The position numbers and the translations under genes are program-made. Positions 1 through 7,181 of a stretch of DNA of 64,000 nt are shown here, one piece after another (position 1 is the first letter of the stretch; each line of letters begins with the position of its first letter). Source of the stretch: Halobaculum marinum (lineage in GTDB: Archaea; Halobacteriota; Halobacteria; Halobacteriales; Haloferacaceae). The notes under the pieces were generated by a model. The model had not been told where the DNA came from. It saw nothing but the letters and a program-made list of their open reading frames with translations, and searched no databases. The stretch covers positions 62,001 through 126,000 of the forward strand of contig NZ_CP119990.1 in NCBI RefSeq assembly GCF_029338555.1, written 5' to 3'.

Positions 1-276
1 TCGGAGAACCCGTTGGCCTGCGTCCGTGAGGAAGTACTTCCCGTCGATATTGGTCAGCAGTTCCTTGTCAGTGAGTGATCCGAGGGCCGAATTGTGCGCC
101 CCATAGTCGAGATCCCGCTCCGGAATCAGCCGCTCCAGCGTTCGCTCAGTGACCTCTCGATTCTGCTCGTCTCGATCGCGTTCGATACGCGCAAGCATGT
201 AGAGAATTGTTCGCTCGGTGCTGGAGAGATCGGTCCAAGACGGTGTTTCGTCGCCGGTGTGGTGTGGGTTCTTCAT
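1..276 (-). CDS. Winged-helix DNA-binding protein (3' end outside window)
   Basis: Reading the minus strand from an ATG at 276 gives 92 codons that run in frame off the left edge, so only the N-terminal part is present. The visible protein has an opening helix (STERTILYMLARIERD), a stretch rich in Glu and Arg, and then a recognition-helix/wing pattern ending in DGKYFLTDAGQRVL, which is typical of haloarchaeal winged-helix repressors. I infer that it binds DNA. Upstream of the ATG the frame is arginine/proline-rich and non-coding in character, which supports this start. The target and effector cannot be judged. Confidence 0.7.
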   Translation of the reverse strand, partial: MKNPHHTGDETPSWTDLSSTERTILYMLARIERDRDEQNREVTERTLERLIPERDLDYGAHNSALGSLTDKELLTNIDGKYFLTDAGQRVLR

Positions 277-406
277 TGGACGTTGTTTCGGAGGGTGGTG
301 GTGAACTGGTTGCAGCGAGTGGGGAACTGAGCGTGACCGACATCGGCGTTCAGCCTGAACAGCTCGAGTTCGGTCGAAGTGCCGGGTCGACCGCCGGTGT
401 CGACGC

Positions 407-652
407 TCATTCTGATTCACCCCCATCGGTGGCCACTCGGGGTGCGCCGTCGTCGAGGACGAACGCGAGCTCGCGGAGCGTCACGGCGGCGACGTCGAAC
501 CCGCACGGTGCGAGCGTCGTCCGTCCGGGGCCGGCTGAAGTCAGGCCGTGGTCCGCGAGCGCGCGTCCGTAGTCGGGACAGTCGGTTCTCGGGGTGAGTG
601 GTACGTCCTCTCGTTCGGGGGTTTGATGGCCCCCCGTAGCGTCGTCGTACAT
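407..652 (-). CDS. Small haloarchaeal protein of unknown function
   Basis: This 81-residue acidic protein starts at an ATG at 652. It contains a motif with two cysteines about 20 residues apart (DCPDYGRALADHG and TLAPCGFDVAAVTLREL) and ends in a disordered Asp/Gly/Glu tail. The open frame continues far upstream, but that part is proline/arginine-rich and looks antisense, so I use the ATG at 652; another in-frame methionine about 29 codons upstream is possible. I do not recognise the family. It lies just upstream of the winged-helix gene on the same strand and could be co-transcribed with it. Confidence 0.55.
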   Translation of the reverse strand: MYDDATGGHQTPEREDVPLTPRTDCPDYGRALADHGLTSAGPGRTTLAPCGFDVAAVTLRELAFVLDDGAPRVATDGGESE

Positions 653-894
653 GGCTTTCGTGGCTATCTCACGAAGGCCCGCGCGGGCCGGCGTCCCAAG
701 CGCCGGGTCCGCAATCTTCTGCGAGTGGGGACCCATCGGGGAGCGACGGGTCCGCGAAGTGCCTTCGTTACAACCCTGTGAGAACAGTGGGTGCTTAAGC
801 TTTAGCACATATCTGCTATTGACAAAGCTATAATGTGCTATCAAGTCCTCCGAACCTCCGGTAATAAAGGGGCTGAAATGGGTGTAGTAGCCGA

Positions 895-1167
895 ATGCGA
901 CCTCGGCCGGATTGGATGTCGTTGAACGACTCTGTCGTGCTTGAATTCCTATCTGAGCATGATCTTGAGCTTCCGCCGAAGTCTGTGTACGTGAACCTGA
1001 ACCGCCATGGACACGACATCGGCTATTCGACAGTCCGACTCCGGCTGAACACGCTCGAAGAGCATGGACTGTTGAGGAAGACCGACTCCGGATATTACGA
1101 GGTGAGTCAGAAGGGGCAACTTTGGCTGGACGACGAACTCGACGCTTCTGAGTTGGAAGACGACTAG
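895..1167 (+). CDS. PhiH1-repressor-like winged-helix protein
   Basis: A 90-residue protein beginning MRPRPDWMSLNDS, an N-terminus shared by the small haloarchaeal repressors related to the phage PhiH1 repressor. The order is helix (DSVVLEFLSEHDLELPP), a turn and recognition helix (GYSTVRLRLNTLEEHGLL), then the wing (KTDSGYYEVSQKG), followed by an acidic tail. It should act as a dimeric transcription repressor. Such genes are common at the edges of integrated elements and small islands, which fits the surrounding accessory DNA. Confidence 0.8.
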   Translation: MRPRPDWMSLNDSVVLEFLSEHDLELPPKSVYVNLNRHGHDIGYSTVRLRLNTLEEHGLLRKTDSGYYEVSQKGQLWLDDELDASELEDD

Positions 1168-1169
1168 CA

Positions 1170-1265
1170 GTGAGATACGGAACGCCGCTCTCCGTGAAAC
1201 TGTTCGTCGTCCTCGTGTTCGGCGGCACGTTCGCGCTGCTGGCGCTCGTCTTGTTCTGGCTCTGA
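1170..1265 (+). CDS. Single-helix small membrane protein (31 aa)
   Basis: A GTG-started ORF of 31 residues begins 3 nt after the stop of the winged-helix gene. It has a short polar N-terminus (MRYGTPLSVK) and one strong membrane segment (LFVVLVFGGTFALLALVLFW). Its tight spacing suggests translational coupling with the regulator. The hydrophobic pattern and GC-rich third positions support coding, but its length is near the limit of what can be trusted. Its role is unknown. Confidence 0.5.
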   Translation: MRYGTPLSVKLFVVLVFGGTFALLALVLFWL

Positions 1266-1281
1266 GTCGCGAGCATCTGAC

Positions 1282-1533
1282 TCACTCCGTGATCACGTCG
1301 AGGTGTAGTCCCAACCGCTGGACCTTCGCCTCACACCACACCGGGACGAAGCCGGGTCCCTCGTAGATCGCTTCGTCCTCGTCGGTGACGCGGAACCGTT
1401 CGCGGTCGTCGCCGAGACGGAGCGTCGGTCCGACTTCGCTGGAGGGGTACGCCTCTTCGTCGATGCTGAACCGGATCTCCGCCGTGTCGTCGGCGGTGTC
1501 CTGCGGGGACAGGACGCGATCTCTCGTCGACAT
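1282..1533 (-). CDS. Haloarchaeal hypothetical protein (83 aa), intact copy
   Basis: A small acidic protein starting MSTRDRVLSPQD. It has a central block (IRFSIDEEAYPSSEVGPTL) and a C-terminal block (ERFRVTDEDEAIYEGPGF, then VPVWCEAKVQ). The pattern of alternating strands suggests a small beta-rich domain, but I do not recognise a named family. A clearly related, inactivated copy in the same orientation lies 2.6 kb away at 3960-4190. The pair brackets a nuclease-like gene, which points to a duplication or insertion in this stretch. Confidence 0.7.
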   Translation of the reverse strand: MSTRDRVLSPQDTADDTAEIRFSIDEEAYPSSEVGPTLRLGDDRERFRVTDEDEAIYEGPGFVPVWCEAKVQRLGLHLDVITE

Positions 1534-1914
1534 CGAGCGAACGGAGTGGCGTTTCGGGTTTGAATAGGTGAGAGAAGCTGACTATCTTTCGCGCTTCAGA
1601 AAGAGAATCACCATACTGCGGTGAGTCATTAATTCACTTCCGGACAATCATCGTCCAAATTGCGGCACTTCCGGACACGAAACTTGTCTCAACTCCGATT
1701 CCGGCAGAGCAAATGGGCGGCTCTCGGGAAATCTATGTCTAGAGCAACTTTGCTTATCTGGAACTAATCACGCAATTTGTTAGGTAATTTTAATTAAAGG
1801 GCTGAATCAGCGTGAATGGGCTAAGAAAGTGCGCTATTTTCTGTATCCATCTTCTCTCAAGAATGGTTAGGAAGCCTAAAGGAGTTATATCTGGGGCATT
1901 TCAACGTACAGACG
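1534..1914. other. AT-rich intergenic region
   Basis: About 380 bases without a convincing gene. Composition drops sharply in GC compared with the flanks and contains several A/T runs (for example around 1780-1800). The last 35 bases hold the likely promoter of the next gene. Confidence 0.5.
1882..1889 (+). promoter_or_regulatory. TATA-like box for the nuclease-like gene
   Basis: GTTATATC lies 26-33 nt before the ATG at 1915, the spacing expected for a haloarchaeal leaderless transcript. No Shine-Dalgarno sequence precedes the ATG. Confidence 0.45.
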
Positions 1915-3912
1915 ATGAAGAATTGCGAGCTCTGTGGAAAACCGACCAAGAGCCATACGGCTAGAGACATCGCAATCTGTCACTCCTGCTATACAGAGGA
2001 AGACATAGCTAAGAGTCTCTTGGCCGAAGCTGAGGGCAAGGCAGAGGAGGATGAGATGGACGAAGTGTTTGAACAACTCCCGAAACATGAGACGGAAGAC
2101 GCGTTCTATACTGATCTCTCCCCACTCTATGATTCACTTCGTGACTCAGTGGACGATATGCGAGACGCGACACCGCCGCCTGACGACGTGATCCAAGAGC
2201 TACGAGACCTGCTCGGGAAGGCAGACACCCGGCAATTGATTGGGTCTCTTGGAGAGAATTTTGTTGGCTCAGCCACGATAGCTGTAGATCCGGATACTCA
2301 CGAAGACGGAGTGGGCATCCCGCCTAAGATGATCGAGTATCTGCTCGGATTGGTGTGCACAATTGACCCCAGTGAGGGAGGTGAAGTCCCGTACGATGAC
2401 ATCCATGACACCACAGACAAGCTCACCCAGTCGTTGCTCTTCCAACTCGTCGATGATGATGTCGACATCAAATCACTATCTGAAGAGGAACAGCAACAGC
2501 ACTTCATTGAGGGCGAGGTCCTAACCCGGGAACTGACCGCTGGCCGGTTCGTGTATCCCGGCCAGTTCCTTGATGCAGCAGAACGAGCCTATACGCCGCA
2601 CAACAACGTCCTAAAGGATGAGCTTGGGTTCACCATCCAGGAGGCGATCCAATTTGCCACGGAACTCTCACAGCTGTACAATGGACGGTACCAGCAGATG
2701 ATGGACCATTTTCAGGAGTTCGGGCGTATTTCGCGCACCATGCATGGTAGCTTCGTCCGGCATGTGGACGAGAACAAGAATGACGCGGAAGGTGCTGAGG
2801 CGTATCTTGAATCCGACGAGTTTGAGGAGGCCCGCCAGGAGGCTCACAATGCTTGGGACCGGTATGAAGAAGCCAAGCGGTGTCTCTGGGTCGCAGAGGA
2901 GACGCTCCTTGGCCAGTTCTCGGATAACGAATATGCCTTCAAGGCATTTCTTGAACGAATGTCCGTCACGGTCGGATCAGTGCCAGAGGCAAACTTCACC
3001 TATCCCTACGAACACAATCCCCTGCACGCATCCCCGATCCTGGAAGACGACGCTAGTTACATCATCCCACATTTCCATGCCTTCCTCCGTGCCCTCGCTG
3101 AGACATTCTACTACGATCTAATCGATCTCCCTGGCTATGGGAGCCAAGATCAACATGGCGGCGAATTCGGTGAAAAGTGGGGAGACTACGTCGAGGGATG
3201 GGCACACGACAGCCTACGAAACCTGTTCCCGGATGATGCAATCTACCTGAACCCGACTTACACGGTGAACGGTGACGACTATGAAACAGATCTCGTTATT
3301 ATCCACGAAGACACCTGTCTCGTGATTGAATGCAAGACACAGAAACTCACCCTTCCGACACGGCGCGGTGACTACCAACGAGTTAAAGATGACGTCCTTG
3401 ACGGAATTGGCGACGGCCACGACCAAGCCGCTCGCCTTATCGATCATATCCAAGACGGGACGGTCACCGAACTCAAAACGAATGGCGGTACTGAATGCAT
3501 CGATACCAGTTCCATCGATGACGTCCTTCCTATCGTTGTACTCCGCGAACAGTACGACTGGATCGCCACGACCGAATACGGCACCATCGCTGACATTGAC
3601 GATGATCTGTCCTACGTCGTAAGTGTCTACGACTTAGAAGTCATTACCGAGTGTCTCGAGTCACCTGATCGGTTTACCGACTATGTCACGAAACGGATCG
3701 AGCTTTCCCGGACACAGAAACTCGCCAGTCCCGATGAACTTGATTACCTCGGCGCCTACATTGACAATGATCTGGAAGTCATAGAATTTGAAGATGATCT
3801 ACGTGTCCAAATGACCGACTTCGCGCATATTGTCGAAGACCGCGTCGGCAACCAGTTCTATCCGGACGAACTTGGGCCCAACGAGATATTCATTGATGAG
3901 CCAGACGACTAA
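1915..3912 (+). CDS. Zinc-finger protein with PD-(D/E)XK nuclease-like domain
   Basis: This 665-residue protein starts with a CxxC...CxxC zinc finger (Cys4, Cys7, Cys22, Cys25). A long acidic helical middle part follows. Near residues 440-500 is a restriction-endonuclease-like core: a strand with Asp459 (ETDLVIIHED) followed by Glu472-Cys-Lys474 (CLVIECKTQKL). This is the D...ExK signature of PD-(D/E)XK and NERD-type nucleases. I infer a DNA- or RNA-cleaving or binding role. The lower GC, lone position and accessory neighbours fit a defence or element-encoded function, but no partner is evident. A pseudo-nuclease is possible, because the catalytic set was judged by eye only. Confidence 0.6.
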   Translation: MKNCELCGKPTKSHTARDIAICHSCYTEEDIAKSLLAEAEGKAEEDEMDEVFEQLPKHETEDAFYTDLSPLYDSLRDSVDDMRDATPPPDDVIQELRDLLGKADTRQLIGSLGENFVGSATIAVDPDTHEDGVGIPPKMIEYLLGLVCTIDPSEGGEVPYDDIHDTTDKLTQSLLFQLVDDDVDIKSLSEEEQQQHFIEGEVLTRELTAGRFVYPGQFLDAAERAYTPHNNVLKDELGFTIQEAIQFATELSQLYNGRYQQMMDHFQEFGRISRTMHGSFVRHVDENKNDAEGAEAYLESDEFEEARQEAHNAWDRYEEAKRCLWVAEETLLGQFSDNEYAFKAFLERMSVTVGSVPEANFTYPYEHNPLHASPILEDDASYIIPHFHAFLRALAETFYYDLIDLPGYGSQDQHGGEFGEKWGDYVEGWAHDSLRNLFPDDAIYLNPTYTVNGDDYETDLVIIHEDTCLVIECKTQKLTLPTRRGDYQRVKDDVLDGIGDGHDQAARLIDHIQDGTVTELKTNGGTECIDTSSIDDVLPIVVLREQYDWIATTEYGTIADIDDDLSYVVSVYDLEVITECLESPDRFTDYVTKRIELSRTQKLASPDELDYLGAYIDNDLEVIEFEDDLRVQMTDFAHIVEDRVGNQFYPDELGPNEIFIDEPDD

Positions 3913-3959
3913 ACTGTCACCGAAATACCTGGCCGAGACAAACTCACCTCAAAGCAATC

Positions 3960-4190
3960 TACAAGATTGTCCACTTGAACCGTGACCTCACACCACGCCG
4001 GAACGAAGCCGGGTTCCTTGTGGATCGCATCGTCTTTGAGGGTGACACGGAACCATTCGCGGTCGTTGCCACGTTAAAGCGTCAGTCTGACTTCGCTGGA
4101 GTGGTACGCCGCCTCGTGGATGCCGAACCAAATCTCCGGTGTGTCTCCGTCGGTTTCTTCCACGGACTAGACGCGATTGCAGTAGGATAA
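3960..4190 (-). pseudogene. Broken copy of the 1282-1533 gene
   Basis: On the minus strand this stretch translates to a relative of the intact 83-aa protein: IWFGIHEAAYHSSEV matches IRFSIDEEAYPSSEV, and DREWFRVTLKDDAIHKEPGFVP matches the equivalent C-terminal block. The start codon is lost. Two in-frame stops interrupt it: TAG (plus-strand 4167-4169) where the intact copy has Leu, and TAA (4074-4076) after the SSEVRLTL segment. It is therefore a decayed paralog, not a functional gene. Confidence 0.8.
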
Positions 4191-4245
4191 ATGATAATTC
4201 ATCCATCGATAAGTATACCACATTCCAGAAAGTTTTGACGAGGGA

Positions 4246-5124
4246 ATGGAGACGGTTACCGTATCTGGCCTAACGGGATATTCCATTACTGACCATTATC
4301 GTAAGGCCATCCGCGCCATTGACCGGATTGGTGAACTTGAGGAGGGCAGTAGTATCACAATTGACCTTAGTAACAACAACTGGTTTACTCCAGTTTTCCT
4401 GACTCCCCTGTCAGTTAAACTCAACCAACTACGGAATAGAGGGACAGAGGTATCTGTAAACCTCCCGCGCCACACAGGCATTCAGATTTATATGGATCAA
4501 ATTGGGTTCCCATTTGGAGCTAATAACCCCCGGCAGCAGTACAAGCGTCATTTGCCTCTGTGCCGGTTGAATACAGATGATGATGATGATGCAATCGACG
4601 TAATCGGTCAAGAACTCCGTCGAATCATAAAGCGGCATTTCGGTGGTTTAGATGCAGGCCAAACACAGGGGATTAACCTCCCAATCAGTGAGATCATCGA
4701 TAATGTGGACCAACACTCAGAATGTAATTGTGGAGCGGTTCTTGTTCAACAATATGAGGATCGAGGCTGTCTTGATATCTGTATCGTAGACGATGGAGTG
4801 ACCATTCCTGGCAACTTTGAAAAACATGGCAAGGAATTTGACTCAGACTACGACGCCATTCGATTAGCTGCCACGGGGGAAGTTTCCACGAGAGGGAATG
4901 AAGGACACCGTGCCCGTGGGTACGGGATCAGATCAATGACTAAGCTGATTACTGATGGTCTCAACGGAAAGGTTCTGATATCCTCGCGAGACGCAACTCA
5001 CTTTCATGCGGCGGGTCAATCACCGAGGCAGGTACTACATGGTAGGAGTTGGGCTGGAACATTGTTTCTCGGTCGGATGGACCTCCCCGGTGAAGACTTT
5101 CGGGTAAATGACTACGTCTACTAA
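4246..5124 (+). CDS. GHKL-type ATPase with N-terminal STAS-like region
   Basis: A 292-residue protein. Residues 1-100 form a Rossmann-like alpha/beta part reminiscent of STAS domains (SSITIDLSNNNWFTPVFLTP). Residues 145-245 carry a Bergerat ATP-binding fold: the N-box (SEIIDNVDQH, with Glu149, Asn153 and His157), the G1 box (IVDDGVTIPG, Asp182-Gly184) and a glycine lid (RARGYGIRSM, residues 223-231). No phosphoacceptor histidine domain is seen, so it resembles anti-sigma or MutL-like ATPases more than a sensor kinase. A small STAS-like gene follows, suggesting a partner-switch pair. Confidence 0.75.
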   Translation: METVTVSGLTGYSITDHYRKAIRAIDRIGELEEGSSITIDLSNNNWFTPVFLTPLSVKLNQLRNRGTEVSVNLPRHTGIQIYMDQIGFPFGANNPRQQYKRHLPLCRLNTDDDDDAIDVIGQELRRIIKRHFGGLDAGQTQGINLPISEIIDNVDQHSECNCGAVLVQQYEDRGCLDICIVDDGVTIPGNFEKHGKEFDSDYDAIRLAATGEVSTRGNEGHRARGYGIRSMTKLITDGLNGKVLISSRDATHFHAAGQSPRQVLHGRSWAGTLFLGRMDLPGEDFRVNDYVY

Positions 5125-5145
5125 TGGCATATGTAAATCATAACA

Positions 5146-5155
5146 AATATATCGC
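5146..5155 (+). promoter_or_regulatory. TATA-like box for the STAS-like gene
   Basis: CAAATATATC lies about 30-39 nt before the second ATG of the next ORF (5185). It lies too close to the first ATG (5167), which favours 5185 as the true start and shows that the small gene can be transcribed on its own. Confidence 0.4.
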
Positions 5156-5184
5156 CCCTCTGTATTGTGTATCGTGATAGCCCA

Positions 5185-5433
5185 ATGAGCCACGTTTATG
5201 TGGTTGAATCAGATGCAATTATAACGCGGAATAAGGCCGAACAAATTGCATCTGCCGCAAAAGAGCAAGAGTGCTCCGCGATTGACCTGATTAATGTTGA
5301 GTTCGTCAGCCGATCAGTCGCTGATGAGCTTAATCATCATAGCAAGCAGTACGATCTGGAGTTGGTGAATGTCCAGGACCCAGTTCAGTCTCTCCTGGAT
5401 GTCGTGTCAGGGGATCCGCAAGCAACTGCTTGA
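5185..5433 (+). CDS. Small STAS-like (DUF4325-type) protein
   Basis: From the ATG at 5185 this is an 82-residue alpha/beta protein (MSHVYVVESDAIITRNKAEQ; a central strand AIDLINVEFVSRSVADEL; then a helix and strand YDLELVNVQDPVQSLLDVV). The pattern of a strand followed by SRSVADEL matches the small STAS-like DUF4325 proteins, which are often encoded next to GHKL ATPases as here. An upstream ATG at 5167 would add six residues. By analogy with SpoIIAA/SpoIIAB modules I infer that it binds the ATPase. What the pair controls is unknown. Confidence 0.65.
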   Translation: MSHVYVVESDAIITRNKAEQIASAAKEQECSAIDLINVEFVSRSVADELNHHSKQYDLELVNVQDPVQSLLDVVSGDPQATA

Positions 5434-5652
5434 CCAGGTAATTCTGGAGGTCTTACTCGTTCTTCTTATCAATCCCTGACAGTCAGGAACTGAAACTTTC
5501 ATATTCGGATTGGCAAGCGAAAGCAAGATTTAGACAACGAAAGAATTCGCTCTGGGATTCCATTGACTTCATCCCACTCGATATCTGTGCACGCTTTAGA
5601 AAAATCACGGTGCACTCGTCAGCTACAACGATTTTATCAGAGAGTGCAACAT

Positions 5653-6666
5653 CTATCGGGCAGCCTCAATCGATAGATACCGCGTCCCCCGTCCACTCCC
5701 CTGCTTCCGGATACACCCGTACCGAACGAGGACGTTCAGATACCGGCGACGGTCGCGACCGTGCGCGTCCGGATACTCCACTTCGAACAGGTCGGCCAAC
5801 TCCCCGGCCCGAATCTCGCCCGCGTCGTCGATCATGTGCTTCAACAGTCGATGCGGCGTGTCCAGCCGCTCGACGTTGTACCGACGGATCGATTCCATCG
5901 CCGGTTCGCGGACGTCGGCGATCAGCGCCGGGGTGACTCGTTCGTCGCGGGCTTTTCCCTCGACGTAGGCTTCTCGGAGGATCGAGATCGCCTCGCGAGC
6001 GTTCCCGGCGGCGGTGTCCGCGATCAGCTCCAGCGTCCCGTCCGTGATCCCCGAGAGGTCGCCCGCGTCGACGCGCGACTGGAGGATGTCGACGAGTTCC
6101 GACTGACTGTACCGCTTGAGTTCGATGTGGGGGCCCGTGCGGAGGCGCGAGGATGTCGCGGCGTCGAGGCGTGCCGCGAACCGCTCGTACTCGTGGACGA
6201 CGAAGATCGGCGTCACGCCGTCCGCCTCGAAGAGGACGTGCGGGAGGTGTTCGTCCTCGATGTGTTCCGCCTCGTCGAGCGTGAGGACGATGGGCGAGTC
6301 GGCGTCCTCCAGTTGCGCGAGGTACGACGACGCGGCGTCCGCCTTCGGCGACGAGCGCGTCTTGAGGTCGGCGTCGACCAACGCCTCTTCGAGGATCGCA
6401 GCGCGTGAGCGTGTCCGGAGGCAATCGACGTGTGCGGTGTTCACCGCCGTCTCCCGGCGCAGCTCGCGGACGGCGAACCGCGACACGGCCGTCTTGCCCG
6501 CGCCCGTCGGCCCCGAGATACAGATCGGGTACGCTGGGCGGTCCGAGCGCAGCGGGTCGAGGGCGTTCGCGAGCTGCCCAAGCGCGGCGTCGCGGTGGGG
6601 CATCCGCTCGGGGACGCGGTCGAGTTCCAGGACCCGCGGGACGGATGTACTCACTCCCCCCGCCAT
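5653..6666 (-). CDS. Orc1/Cdc6-like AAA+ ATPase
   Basis: A 337-residue AAA+ protein. The Walker A motif is GPTGAGKT near residue 50 and Walker B is IVLTLDEAEH near residue 130. Sensor-type arginines (SSRLRTG) come next, then a lid domain (NAREAISILREAYVEGKA), and a C-terminal winged helix (DTPHRLLKHM through LVRYGCIRKQGSGRGTRYL). This is the layout of archaeal Orc1/Cdc6 initiators. It is shorter than typical initiators (about 400 residues) and no origin-like repeat cluster is visible beside it, so it is probably one of the extra haloarchaeal paralogs. Its start overlaps the end of the upstream gene by 16 nt, indicating an operon. Confidence 0.8.
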   Translation of the reverse strand: MAGGVSTSVPRVLELDRVPERMPHRDAALGQLANALDPLRSDRPAYPICISGPTGAGKTAVSRFAVRELRRETAVNTAHVDCLRTRSRAAILEEALVDADLKTRSSPKADAASSYLAQLEDADSPIVLTLDEAEHIEDEHLPHVLFEADGVTPIFVVHEYERFAARLDAATSSRLRTGPHIELKRYSQSELVDILQSRVDAGDLSGITDGTLELIADTAAGNAREAISILREAYVEGKARDERVTPALIADVREPAMESIRRYNVERLDTPHRLLKHMIDDAGEIRAGELADLFEVEYPDAHGRDRRRYLNVLVRYGCIRKQGSGRGTRYLSIEAAR

Positions 6667-7010
6667 TGGTGCCGTGGGTGGATCCAGTCCCAGTCGTCGA
6701 GGTCGACCTCGGCGAAGTACTCCTCACGTCCGGCGTACCGGATTTCCTCGGGTACGTCCCGAGCGAGATCGTCGACGCCGTCGACGTCGAACCCCGCGGC
6801 GACGACGTGGTTCCAGAAGTAGTCCCAGTACAGCGCGACCTCACACTCGTTCACGAGTCCGAGGAGTTCGTAACGTCCTTCGTCAGCGTCGGTGAGGTGG
6901 CGTGTGAGGGTGATCGCTTCGCTTGGGGAGCGATATTCGGCAATCGTCCACGCGAGTTCCCCTTTGATATGGGTGAAGACGCCCTGATTCGGGCTTGACT
7001 TTGACATCAA
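6651..7010 (-). CDS. Haloarchaeal protein of unknown function (paralog A)
   Basis: A 119-residue acidic protein with conserved blocks FTHIKGELAWTIAEYRS, ADEGRYELLGLVNECE, YWDYFWNHVVAAGFDV and a C-terminal WDWIHPRHQW. A close paralog lies at 20929-21276, and even the DNA upstream of the two genes is conserved. The 3' end overlaps the start of the Orc-like gene, so the two are likely co-expressed. The many Trp, His and acidic residues could form a metal site, but I do not recognise a family. The second methionine is an alternative start. Confidence 0.75.
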   Translation of the reverse strand: MMSKSSPNQGVFTHIKGELAWTIAEYRSPSEAITLTRHLTDADEGRYELLGLVNECEVALYWDYFWNHVVAAGFDVDGVDDLARDVPEEIRYAGREEYFAEVDLDDWDWIHPRHQWRGE

Positions 7011-7039
7011 TTCGTTACCATCGTGGTTCGGTATTAGAA

Positions 7040-7067
7040 GCGAGCCAAGGGCGGAGTGGAAGTAGAA
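7040..7067 (-). promoter_or_regulatory. Conserved upstream element of paralog A
   Basis: This 28-bp stretch (plus strand GCGAGCCAAGGGCGGAGTGG followed by AAGTAGAA) matches 26 of 28 bases at 21309-21336, at nearly the same distance upstream of the paralogous gene. A TATA-like CTAATACC lies between it and the start. It is a candidate shared operator or activator site. Confidence 0.45.
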
Positions 7068-7181
7068 GGACCCGGATGCGGGTGCAAATGCTAGATGAAA
7101 GTAGAGTGCAAGGCGTAATTATTACAGGCTGAACTTTCTTCCACAGATTCAAGACACCCACTCGAACAGTTGTTATTATCA

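Noticed and set aside
653-1285. Upstream extension of the minus-strand ORF ending at 407 (total 292 aa)
   Set aside because: Beyond 652 the reading is proline/arginine-rich and antisense to the winged-helix gene; only the C-terminal 81 residues look coding.
5653-6666. A replication origin beside the Orc1/Cdc6-like gene
   Set aside because: No set of origin-recognition-box-like repeats or AT-rich unwinding stretch was seen on either side.
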